64,000 nucleotides of DNA from positions 15,660,500 through 15,724,499 of the forward strand of contig NC_132912.1 of NCBI RefSeq assembly GCF_047675955.1, read 5' to 3'. Under the pieces are notes generated by a model that did no database searches, had not been told where the DNA came from, and saw only the letters and a program-made list of their open reading frames with translations. Every line of letters begins with the position of its first letter. Within the stretch, counting starts at the first letter, position 1. Source of the stretch: Chlorocebus sabaeus. Lineage: Eukaryota; Chordata; Mammalia; Primates; Cercopithecidae. A program made the position numbers and the translations under genes. This document shows, one piece after another, positions 1-12,200 of this stretch.

Positions 1-82
1 CCAAACTCTTGGCCTCAAGGGATCCTCCCACCTCAGCTTCCCAAAGTGCTGGGATTACAGGTGTGACCCAAAATACCCAGCC
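1..82 (-). mobile_element. Alu fragment at window edge
   Basis: The 5' part of an Alu read on the minus strand, with the TGTAATCCCAGCAC block inverted. It is cut by the window start. Confidence 0.85.
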
Positions 83-507
83 CTGAACACACCATTCTTG
101 CCTCTTCCAGATAATCAGAAGACTCTGAGATTCTGGGACAGGTGCAAAACCCCAGGGGTCCACGCTCACTTCAAACTACCGCAGCCCAGCATCTATGCAC
201 GGACTAACAATGGAAACTGTATGTTCCTGAATTGGATTGAAGGCCACAGTTGATGTTTTCACCATTATTCTCCAAAGTGGCCTCCATGACAGCTTTAGAA
301 AAGTGAAAAGGTTATATTGCAAGTGCTCCTTAATTCTTACAGAAAAGTTGCTTTTCATTCTCGAGATAAATACTGCCAAAAAATGTTAGGAATATCTGAG
401 CAGTGAAGGAGACTAAGAACAATCCTTGAAGTTAAAACCATCTGTATTTGGGAGTTCTATCCAATCCACTCATTTCCCTCAGTTCTATGCGCACTGGCAT
501 AACTCAC
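1..507 (-). other. ITGA8: ITGA8 intron, partial (after exon 508-636)
   Basis: This is the start of the intron that follows the cleavage-loop exon and runs off the left edge. An Alu fragment fills 1-82. I see nothing else recognisable in 83-507. Confidence 0.85.
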
Positions 508-636
508 CAGTATTTTTGCAGGGCTCTGTCTGTGGAATTCAACCACGGGCACATCCCTCTTCCTGACAAGATGAGGAATGGTAGAGTTTCGCAAAAAGGC
601 GCTGAGTTCAGGGGTGTCCTCTGGGGAGGCAGCAGA
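508..636 (-). CDS. ITGA8: ITGA8 exon: heavy/light-chain cleavage loop (probably exon 26)
   Basis: A 129-base, 43-codon exon, phase 0 at both ends. It begins SAASPEDTPELSAFLRNSTI, continues PHLVRKRDVPVVEFHRQ and ends SPAKIL. It holds the proteolytic site (RKR before D) where the alpha-8 precursor is cut into disulfide-linked heavy and light chains, plus an NST sequon just before it. The acceptor is CTTTTGCAG and the donor is ATACTG followed by GTGAGTTA. I recall KRDVHVVEF in human, so VPVV right after the cut would be a His-to-Pro change. The next exon (expected to start NCTN) lies past position 1. Confidence 0.98.
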
Positions 637-3600
637 CTGCAAAAGAAAGTGGGAGATACCACACACAAATGAGTGAACAATTGCTACATTTTCATTAACC
701 TTGAACTCTAGGCATTTTTTTTTTCTCAGTGGAATATGATTCACATGAGAATCCAGTCATGTGATTACCAGCAGTGTGTTTGACAGTGACGTGACCTGCA
801 CGCACAAGGAACAAGCTTTTCCACTCTTCGATGACTCTTCGAAGAATTCATGAAGCATGGGGAATGCATTCCTGGGAAGTTTATCTTGCAAGGAGAAGAT
901 CTGAAGCAGAAGTCATTTCCCCATAAGGATAGAAAACGTGCAAGTGACATTTCAGACATGAGCCATCCTTCTCTCATTACTTTCTTCTCATTGTAGAGCA
1001 GGGCCAGTTAAACTGAGGAATGTTCTGTATGGGGAGATGAATCCTGAGGTGATAGAAAAGTGAGGTGCCAACCTCATTTGGGGAAACAGCCTGATGTGGT
1101 CAAGGACCCAACCTCCACATGGCTGAACCCCACGTTCCTGCACTCCTTTAGGAGAAAACTCTGCCCTGATGAAAATGACTTTTCCAAAGCATGCTACATG
1201 CCCACTGTGCCACAGTGGAGTCTGTTTTCAGCCCCGAGTTTAATTTGCAAATGTCCTAGAACTTACTATTTTATCTCAGGTTCCATGCTGGGTCCATCTG
1301 CTGGCTGGATAAATATTTTGAGACTTCCAGTAAATCACACAGAATATCCCACTGACATTCTTTATTTTAGACCCACTGAATACAAAGACCTAATTTTCTG
1401 CACCCCACTCCTACCCTTGAGAATTATGATTTCTCTTACACAGTTTCTCTTTGTAGTCACAGGAGCAATAATAGTATGCCCATCTCTATGGAATGATGAA
1501 AAGAAATTTCTACATTGCAGATGTAGGCTGCATCACAAAAGACGAAATAAGAGTGCTCGGTATGTCATAAAAACCTGGAAAAACCTACCAGGCAAACAGA
1601 AGAATGGAGTCCAGACTCCCTAGCGTGGTATACACAGGTCCTCACGTGCTGGTCTCGGCCGGTTTCTCCAGCCGTTTCTCTGACCAAGAACCCTAGGTCC
1701 CCCACTCCAGCATGCTAACCTGCTCTCCACTCCTGACAGCCACAGGCACACTCGCCAAGCCTCTAATGTTCTGCATGCCTGGTCTTGGGCCCATCTGTGC
1801 CTATCCAACTGCACCTCAACTGCCTGCTAGCTGGTCTGCATTGCCAGATGAGAAAATGCAAAACACAAAGCAGAGAGTCACTTAGAGCCTCCCAGGAAAC
1901 AGGGAGACGAAGATAATCTGGAGAGGAAAGCTAAGGCAGGGAGATCAGATGTAGGAGGTAATCCAGGGAAGTGTGGCTTTTATAGAAGCCCAAGGAAAAG
2001 AAAGTTTGCAAAAATAAGACAGTGACAAAGAATGCCAAATCCTGCAGAGGAGTAAAGGGCAAAGACCTTTATGCACTGAACTTGGCAATTTTGTCACAGC
2101 CTTTGCAGGGACATGGATGGAACTGGAAGCCATTATCCTCAGCAAACTAACACAGGAACAGAAAAACCAAACACCGCATGTTCTCACTTATAAGTGGGAG
2201 TTGAACAATGAGAACACATGGACACAGGGAGGGGTACATCACACACTGGGGCCTGTTGGGGTATGGGGAGGGAGAGCATCAGGAAAAATCGCTAATGCAT
2301 GTTGGGCTTAATACTTAGGTGATGGGTTGACAGGTGCAGCAAACCACCATGGCACATGTTTACCTATGTAATAAACATGCACATCCTTCACAAGTACCCT
2401 GGAACTTAAAATAAAATTAAATTAAAAAAAAATTATGGGCCAGGCTTACACCTATAATCCCACCACTTTGGGAGGCCAAGTCAAGAGGATCTTGGCTTGC
2501 GGCCAGGTGTTTGAGACCAGATTAGGCAACATAGTGATACTTCATTGTTAATTAAAAAAAAAAAAAAAGTCAATATAGTGGTACAAGCCTGTAGTCCCAG
2601 ACACTTGGGAGGCTCAGGCAAGAGGATCATCTAAACCCAGGAGTTGAAGGCTGCGGGGAGCTATGATCACGCCACTGAATTCTCAGCCTGAGCAACAGAG
2701 TGAGGCCCTGCTCTCAAAAAAATAAAAATACAAAAGAACAAAATTATAGATGTCATTTTATCAGAAGAGATTGGTGGAGGTAGAAATTTAACTGCAGTAG
2801 CTCAAGAGTTAATAGATTTTAACAAATGGATAATTATTTTAAAAGTTATGAAATTAAATCCTTCTGTTGTTTTTATATTAAATTCCCTATGGCTCAGAGA
2901 CAAGATGAGCCTTGTCCCCCAAATAAGGCATGAAAACAAAATATTGCTGTTTGTAGCAATACTATTTATAATAGAGAAGAAAAACAGTAGCTTAACACTT
3001 TGTAGGCATATACAGATTACAGATTAAATAAGTTATGATATATTTATACAGACTACTGGATAGGTTTTAAAAATGATGACATGAAGCTCCATTGGAATTT
3101 AGAAAGATACAATATATTTGTAAGGGGAAAAGACAGGTTTACAACAGCATATGTAGTAAGATTGTATTTTTAATAAAAATGGATGTATCTGATATTATAG
3201 ATCTATAAGTAGAAATAATCTGGAAGGGCGGTCCTCAAAGTGTTATAGTGGTGGAGATCTGATGATACTAAGGGAGTTTTGCTTATTTCTTTTAAGGTAT
3301 GATAATAATGTTATAGATTTTAAAAGGGTCTCCTTATTTATTTTTCATTTTTATAGACAGGGTCTCACTCTGTCGGTCAGGCCGGAGCACAGTGGGTACA
3401 ATCGCAGCTCATTACGCAGACTGATCCTCCTGCTTTAGCCTCCCAAATAGCTAGGACTACAGGCACATCCTGCCACACCTAGTGAATTTCAATTTTGTAG
3501 AGACAGCGTCTTGCTGTGTTGCCAAGGCTGGTCTTGAACCCCTGGGCTCAAGTGATCCTCCTGCCTCAGCCTCCCAAAACATTGAGACTACAGGCCTGAG

Positions 3601-6600
3601 CCACTGTGCCTGGCCAAGCCTCCTTATTCGTTGGCAATATATATAATAGTAAAATGTTTATGGATGAAATGGAAAAATAAGTTAATGCATAAATAAATGG
3701 AAAAAACAGTAAACAGGTGGTAACACTATTAGATATTTAAAATGCTCTTCTTTATGTTTTTACATATTACCTGATATATTCTTGTGATGAACATTTAGCA
3801 TTTTTAACATAAAAACTATGAACAATGTACAAAAACGTAAAATTGTAAAAAAAGTAAATGAGAAATGAAAAAGTAGGGATAGCAAGCACAGCTTGGCTGT
3901 AAATGGAAGGGGAAAGAGGTCCGTTCTTGGAAGAGAATACAGAGTGAAATTACTGCATTTACTGTTTGTTTTGAAGATGAGAGAAATTTAACAAAGTTTA
4001 TAGAACCCCAGGAATGCCCAAGGAGAGAAGAAGAGGTTGAAGACATGGGAAATGGGGTTACTTGATGTAGCAAAGTTAATTCATGGAGCTGGAGAAATAA
4101 TCCTCCTTTCTCTGGAAGTGTTGGAAAGAAATTGAGGATGGAAGAGAGATGATTAGGAGGCGTGTGGAAGGCTGGGGTGGTGTGTTAGTCCATTCACACA
4201 CCTCTATAAAGAACTGCCCAAGCCTGGGTGATTTATAAAGGAAAGAGGTTTAATTGACTCACAGTTCTGCCTGGCTGGCAAGGCCTCAGAAAACTTACAA
4301 TCATGGCAGAAGGTGAAGGGGAAGCAAGCTACCTTCTTCACAAGGTGGCAGGAGGGAGAATGAACACAGGAGAGACCACCAAACACTAATAAAAACATCA
4401 AATCTCGTGAGAACTCACTCACTATCACGAGAACAGCATGGCGGAAACCATCCCCATGATCCAATTACCTCCACCTGGTCTCTCCCATGACACGCGGGGA
4501 TTATAATTCAAGGTGAGATTAGCCTAACCCTAGCAGGTGGGGAGGGGTTTGGGATGGGGAAATGGATCATTCCTAACAGTAATGATAGAGCTATTGCCTA
4601 GGAAGGTCAGAGAGCGTGGTGAAGGTTTAGACAAGGCAACGAGGAGGATGGGGAGGAGCGATCATCACAATGGCAGATGCCCCTGCGAAGCTGGCGGCTC
4701 CGTGAACGTACGCCGACATCCATCTGTCATGGCGCCATCAGGCTATGGGGTGGAGAAGCCAGGCTGTGGGACTGTGCATGCATGACTGAGATTTTCAGGG
4801 CAGGGGCTTGGAAGGATATTAGGAACAGGAGGTTATAGGGGCTTGTAAAAGCGTGTTTCAAGTAACGCATCGTGGAGTCCAGGCTTGGCAGAAAAGAAGG
4901 TATGGCCAGAGGAAGTCCTGAAAGTGGGATGGGGTAACTGTGTCAGAGAAAGCATTTATAGCAAGGAAGAAAAATTTTCTTGAAGAGAACAAGTGAGACC
5001 ATCATAAAAATAGGAGACTGAATTGGAGGAGAAAGGAAAGTTGAGTTGAATGTCTTGGAGGCAGGGTAGTTTGAGGTGTTGTTGAAGACCAGTGGCAGAA
5101 ACCCTGGGAGGTGGAGTGCATGGACCTGAGGGGAGGCCTTGGATATCCCAGCCTTATGGGCACTGGGACATCCCAGAACCATGGAAGAGCCTGGCACAAT
5201 GAGGAGGAGGGGAAGCCCCACAGTTGATCGAGGTTGCTGTTATGGTTTGAATATTTGTCCTCCCAAATCTCATGTCGAGTTTTAATTGCCAATGAGGGAG
5301 GTGGGGCCTGGTGGGAGATGCTGGGGTCACGAGGATGGATCCCTCATGAATGGCTTGGCCATCGCATTGGTGCTAAGTGAGCTTCCACTGTGAGTTTAAA
5401 AGTGTGCAGCACTGCCTGCCCCACCCATCCTCTCTCTCTTGCTTCTGCTTTCACCATGTGAAGTGCCTGCTCCTCATTCTGCCTTCTCCATGAATAAAAG
5501 CTCCTTCAGGCCTCCCAGAAGCCAGGCAGGTGCCAGCTCCATGCTTCCTGTACAGCCTGCAGAACCGTGAGCCAATTAAACCTCTTTTCTTTATGAATTA
5601 CCCAGTGTTAGGTATTTTTAGCCAGGCAAGAATGGCCTAATACAGATACTCAATGATCGAGGATCGGATAGAACAGTTTTTATGGCATAAGATAAAATGT
5701 TAGCTTAGACAGAAAATTAAGAATTGTGGAAATCGCTTGCTAAAATTCTGTCATGTGTTTTCTATCATATACTATGTGGGCGTGCATGTAGATTGTGCTT
5801 TGAGATGAATCATGTGAATTCTTTTATAGGTCATTGACAGTTATGTTACAGAGGTTAACTCTGTAGTTAACCAAACTACAGAGAAGAGGCACTATAAAAA
5901 ATGAGAGACTGACTCTTTATTCCCAAGCTATAGTCTATTATTATTATTATTATTAGCAGTAAGCAGTAATAGTAGTGGTAGTGGTAAAACAATAGCCCAA
6001 ACAGCCAGGTGCAGTGGCGCACGCCTGTAATCCCAGCGCTTTGGGAGGCTGAGGCAGGCAGATCACATGAGGCCAGGAGTTCAAAACCAGCCTGGCCAAC
6101 ATAGCAGAACCCCATTTCTACCAAAAACGTAAAAATTAGCTGGGCTGCTGGTGATGCACACCTGTAATTCCAGCTACTCAGGATGCTGAGGCAGAAGAGT
6201 TGCTTGAACCTGAGAGGCAGAGGCTGCCTTGAGCCGAGACTGTGCCACTGCACTCCAGCAGTCTGGGCAACAGAGTGAGGCTGTCTCCAGGAAAACAAAA
6301 ACCAATACCCTGAAGAAAACTCTTTAACTTCCGGTGTGGTTTCATCAGATGTATCTTGTGTACAAATAAAGAACATGTCCTATTGGGGTAAATCGTCATT
6401 CACAAATATTTGTAAGTGGTCTCTCAATAAAATACAGGGCTTACTTTGAGCTAGAGAATGACAGTGTCGTGTGGCAGGGGTTGATGGAATACATCTCTGT
6501 ATTTTGCGACACTGTTTTACAAATAGAGGAATGCCACTCTTACACACCATAGTCAAAAGGTCTCCAAATAGCTTGCAAACCAGCTTTCTGAAATGACATT

Positions 6601-7920
6601 CCAGAAATTATTTAAAAACAAAACAAAACAAAAAGGAAGAAGTTACCCAAGAAATCTAAACAACAGTTAAAGCCCATTTTCTACATGAACATTTGGAGCC
6701 TCTTTCACAGTTGACAATGAACCTGCAGGCCATGGTTTTCCACTGAGGGTGGAGGACACTAGCCTCTTAGCATCCATGATAGGCAGACAGTTCCCAGGAC
6801 AATTTGTTAAGTGCTAGGAGAAGCTGGTGGTAAACACTAAAGTGTCTTCTGCAGAACAAATGAAAATGACTTCTTTCTGCATAAGGAAATAATTGTTGGT
6901 AAACATGTTTCTTTCTACAGCTGCTACTCAGAATTTAGCCCAACAGGAATTTTCTATTTTCATAATCTTTACCAAACTCTTCACCGTGTCATAAGTTTAA
7001 ATTTATGGATTAAAAGGATACTGTGCAGCCAGAATGTGCAATACAGTCGGAAATGCGGCATTTGAAGAAAGGTAGTTCGGTGAAATTAGATTAAGGGCCC
7101 TGTGAACCCAAACAAAAGCAATGCACACTATCTTTTTCTTGTTTGTAATTTGTTTTTGGATTTCAGATATTCCTAGCACACAAAAAACAACAGACAACTC
7201 TCATGTACTTTGCCTATAATTAAACCGAAGTGGAGACAAGCCTGGGGGGGCAGTCCACCATGTAATTTTCTTTAAGACATGAATGTTGAGGGTTTGTAGG
7301 GAAAGAAAAACCCCACTTTTTTTAACCTCCTGAAAAGTTCATGCAAAGCATAACTAAAAGAATCAACTCACTCCGCTGGTGATGTTGAAGCTTTTGTTAG
7401 TATTTGAACATGGTGTTTTTACATTCCAAAATATATATGCAAACCTGAAGACCATCTCAAAGAGAAGGTAAAAATCTCAGACTGTATAATTCTTTTTGGT
7501 GGTCGAGAATTGGATCTTCAGGCACTCTTAAAAAGGCGAATACAATTCTTCTATCAGAGGTAGCATTCCCATAAGAAAGAGAAAGTCTACTTAGGACAGA
7601 CTGACCAGGTCCGGGGGTAAGCCATAGATGTCACTAGCATGTCACAATAGGAGAGGAAGTAAATTAAAATTGACTACTGTTCTCCTGATCAGACCTTCTA
7701 AAATAATAAACAGTTAAGTTTTTTTTGTTTTTGTTTTTCCTGGGAGGAGAGTTTGTAGAAGACAGCTGAGTATTGAAGGGGCAAGTAACAGCCATCAAAT
7801 AATGCTTTAGCTAGGACACAGATTACGGTTCCTGTGGTCAAGGCTGTCAAAATGATTCCACAAAGAAATCAGGAGTTAATGGCAAAGATATACTAAATAA
7901 TCTTCTTCCTTTCATGTCTT

Positions 7921-7961
<41 letters not shown>

Positions 7962-9182
7962 AGACAATCTTGCTCTGTCACTCAGGCTGGAATGTAGTGA
8001 CGCGATCTCAGCTCACTGCAACCTCCGCCTCCTGGGTTCAAGCGATTCTCCTGCCTCAGCCTCCTGAGTAGCTGGGATTGCAGGTGCCCACCACCACGCC
8101 CAGCTAATTTTTGTACTTTTAGTAGAGATGGGGTTTTGCCATGGTTGCCAGACTCGTCTTGAACTCCTGACTTCAAGCGATCCTCCTGCCTCGGCCTCCC
8201 AAAGTACTGGGATTACAGGCATGAGCCACTGTGCCTAGCCATATGTCTTGATTTTTAAGGGTGTGTGTGTGTGCGTGTGAGTGAGAGAGAGAGGGGAAGA
8301 GAACCAAGAGCTGTTGTGCCAGGAAGTAACAAAAGCGCCTGCATTATGAATTAAAGAAAATCGGTACACGAAGGCAGTCAAGAAGAAGAAAGTACCTTTA
8401 AGGATAACACAAAACTATGCAAATTTGCCAAGCCACTGTCTGCGGGCCCACTCATTCCAAAACACAACTCCAAAACTCTCATCCCTAATGAACGGACAGT
8501 TTCTGTGTCTCTGCTTTCCTTGTTTGTACTATCTGGTTGTAATTTGGACTTCCCATGGGACCGGTCTGGTTCAGGAGACATTCTCGGTGGCAACCTCCAG
8601 CTTTCCATGGCTCTCACAGCAGTTTTTACAAACAGTATTGGCTTTTGTAATTCTGTAATTTTGTAATTCTCTTATGGTAAGTTCTTCTTTGTCTATAGAG
8701 TCTTTCAGGCCACTTTAATCTCAGGATTATTTTCTTGAACTTGGGCCCAAAACGGTGTTCCATAGTCTTAACATAGGTTATATGTGGGCATCTTATCGGT
8801 CCTCCTCTCCTAGGTACGGTCTCACATCTAAGCCTTTTCCCTCTGCATCTCACACTTAGCTGTCTATTACAAAGTCTTGCCAATTAAAGAAAAATCCTAG
8901 GCCAGGCATGGTGACTCACGCCTGTAATCCCAGCACTTTGGGAGGTTGAGGTGGGTGAATTGCCTGAGCTCAAGAGTTTGAGACCAGCCTTGGCAACATG
9001 GTGAAACCCCATCTATACAAAAAAAATGCAAAAATCAGCAAGGCGGGGTGGTACATGCCTATAGTCCCAGCTACGCGGGAGACTGAAATGGGAGGACTGC
9101 TTGAGCCTGGGAGGCAGAGGTTGTTGCAGTGAGCAGAGATAGTGCCACTGCACTCCAGCCCATGCAACAGAGTGAGATCCTG

Positions 9183-9219
<37 letters not shown>

Positions 9220-12200
9220 CCAGGAGCAGTGGCTTACGCCTGCAATCCCAGCACTCTGGCAGGCTGAGGAGTGCGGATCACCTGAGGTCAAGAATTCGAG
9301 ACCAGCCTGGCCAACATGGTGAAAACCTATCTCTACTAAAAATACAAAAAGTAGCCAGGTATGGTGGTACCAGGGTGCCAATCCCAGCTACTCAGGAGTT
9401 TGAGGCAGGAGAATCACTTGAACTCAGGGGCAGAGGTTGCAGTGAGCTGAGATTTCACCTCTGAACTCCAGACTGACTGACAGAGTCAGACCCCATCTCA
9501 AAAAAAAAAAAAAAAAAAAAAAAGAAAGAAAGAAAGAAAAAGAAGAATCCTTTACTTGTTATGAAACTTTTGGCTCCTCAATAGGTTTTACTTTTTCAAC
9601 CTCATCTTATCTAAAGATCACAGTCTGTGTGCAGGACTCTCCAAACCCTAGGATAAAGCCCATTAAATAAGAAAATTGATAGTTTGAAATAATTATTGTA
9701 CTGGCTTTAGATTAGTTGAGAAATACTTGACTCAACTCTAAAATTTTCTTCCAAGAAAGATCTGGAAAAAATTAGCTCTAATGGATTGCTTTGGATGCTG
9801 CAGACAGTTGAACATTTCAAAACGTTGTAGATGGTACAATGTGAATAAAGTGCCGTGTTAAAATCCTCTATCTCTGACCTAGACCCTGAAGCCTGGAGGG
9901 AGACCCTTCCCGGGCATCTGCTTATGCCCCTAAGTTTACAGAAAACACCAATGGAACCTGGTGAAGCAGAAACTATCAACGGAGAAACAGAAACTCAAAG
10001 GCAGAGACATTGTCATTGGGAGGCAAAAGAGAAAGTGGGAAGGGACGTCCCCAAGGTACTTCCGTGCCCCTACGCTGACCTCAGCTGGGCCCTGGGGCCA
10101 ACTCACAGGGGAAACCCCAGTTGTGCAGCTCACCCAGCCTTTCCTGATCCCCTCCAGCCCCCCGCCCCGTTGCCTATCCCTGATTCTACCTTCCCTCATG
10201 CCCTAAGGTTCGAAAGTGTGGACACACCAAGCTGAGTGAATCCCATAAATCCTGATATGAGGCAAGTGTTTATTTATTTATTTGTTTAGAGGCAGGATGT
10301 CATGCTGTTGCCCAAGCTGGAGTACAGTAGTGTGATCATAGCTTACTGCAGCCTCCAACTTCCGGGCTCAAGTAATTCTTCTTCCTCAGCCCCCTGAGCA
10401 GCTGGGACTCCAGGGACTATAGGCATGTGTTATCATGCCTGGCTAATTTATTTTTATTTTTGTAGAAATGGGGTCTTGCTACATTGTCCAGGCTGCTCTC
10501 AAACTCCTGGCCTTGAGTGATCCTCCCACTTAAGCCTCCCAAAGAGTTGGGATTGTAGGCACGAGCCATGTGCCTGGTCCAAGACAAATATTCAGAATAA
10601 GAACTCACTGACTTCTAGAAGCATTTGTGTGTGATTGCCCCTGCCCCACCCCAATTTAGTTGCTAATGCTCTGTGTTTGGGCAACAAGTGAGATGCTTGT
10701 GGGTGAGAACTTTTCACCACTATTTTTTAAAGCAGCTACAGGTTACAGGATGATCCCAGTGGTAGCTTATAAAAGCCGTCAATGTCTCCTCCTGACTTTG
10801 GGGACATTAGGGTAACTTGCTGAGATAACCAAACTGTAACCAGTTTCCACTGTGAAAAAAACCTGAACCTTGTTTGGGTCTTATCACATGCCGAGACTTA
10901 CGTGTGAAGACTTTCAGGGATATGTTGTATTTGCAGTGCATATCCGGGTTATAGACTGGTTGTATTTCAGAAGGTTTTAGGCTAGATGTTTGGCATTCAG
11001 AATGCATTTCTCTTTAGAAATGATATTTTAAATTGTGTTTCAGTTCTCAAGCCAGTCCACAAAACCCCAACTTAATCCTCAATAGGGCTTTGATGCTGTC
11101 AAAGTATGTGTTTGTAAGAAAAATAACAATGTCCAGGACTGCTGCCATATGAGTAATTTAAAAAATAAAAGAAAATCCATTTGTTAAGTACATTACATTA
11201 AACACTGATATTTAGGTGGGAATCGATTTAATTGAGAGAAATGAGGAAGTATGTGGGAGCTTATAGGGATTCTCAGGGCGTATCTGGGAAGTTCTGAAGG
11301 CTGTAGAGTTAGTGGCAATGGATCCCTGTAGTGTGTGACCTCTAAAATGTTTCTTAGGAAGTTTGGCTTGTTTTTCGCAAGTTTCCCTAGAGATCTGTGA
11401 GGGATCAGGGAGAGGTAATGAAGAAGAGAGCATTTTTCCAGTGGGAAGTGGGCAACTTAAGAACACATAAGGAAGGGGGATGTTGACTACAAAGTGTATC
11501 CGAACATAAGGGAAAGGGATTTTGCTGAAAGGAAATCAGTGGAATGATTAAAGAGGAAAACATAGGAAGGAAATGGCCAATCCCTCAGCTTGAGAAAGCT
11601 GGGGAGAGAGCTCCTCTCTTACAGGTCCACGGTGGCCTGCAACATTTTGGGGGCTAGTGCAGTGGGGACCGGATCATCTTCAGAAAGGGAGAAGAACTTG
11701 TAGACATGTACTACTCACAGATGCAGCTGTTTTATGAGACACTTGCTCCTATATCACTCTTCTTATAAAGAAACCGTAGAACCAAATAATCAGGAATTGA
11801 ACCTCAGTTCACTTCCCCAGTGAGAAAGATTGGATACTGGAATTGAATTATTGCCTTGACAGATGTTATTTCTGCCGCCTCCCTGTTCCTTTTTGTAAGC
11901 CCATCCTCTGTCTGCTTCTTACTAAAAATAAAACTAACTATACAATTTTTTTAAAGAGATGGAGTCTTGCGATGTTGCCCGGGCTGACCTCAAACTCCTG
12001 GCCTTACGTGATCCTCCCACCTCAGCCTTCTGAGTAGCTACAGACACACATCACTGTGCCTGGCTATGGCACAATTTTTTGTTTTTTTTAACAGCAATTC
12101 ATTTTCATGCTAATTTGAATCTAAAATGATTATTAAAATTAAAAATTTCTCAGGTCTATTCTGTTGAAGACAACAGTGGGGAAGAGATTATTTGTTTTTC

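Noticed and set aside
7923..7960. Long homopolymer T run as a possible regulatory tract
   Set aside because: It is the tail of an inverted Alu, as are the runs at 24977-25016, 58787-58815 and 60670-60713.
8626..8883. 85-codon minus-strand ORF rich in Arg and Lys
   Set aside because: It looks protein-like at first glance, but I recognise no family and it has no transcript evidence. It is probably chance or an old repeat.
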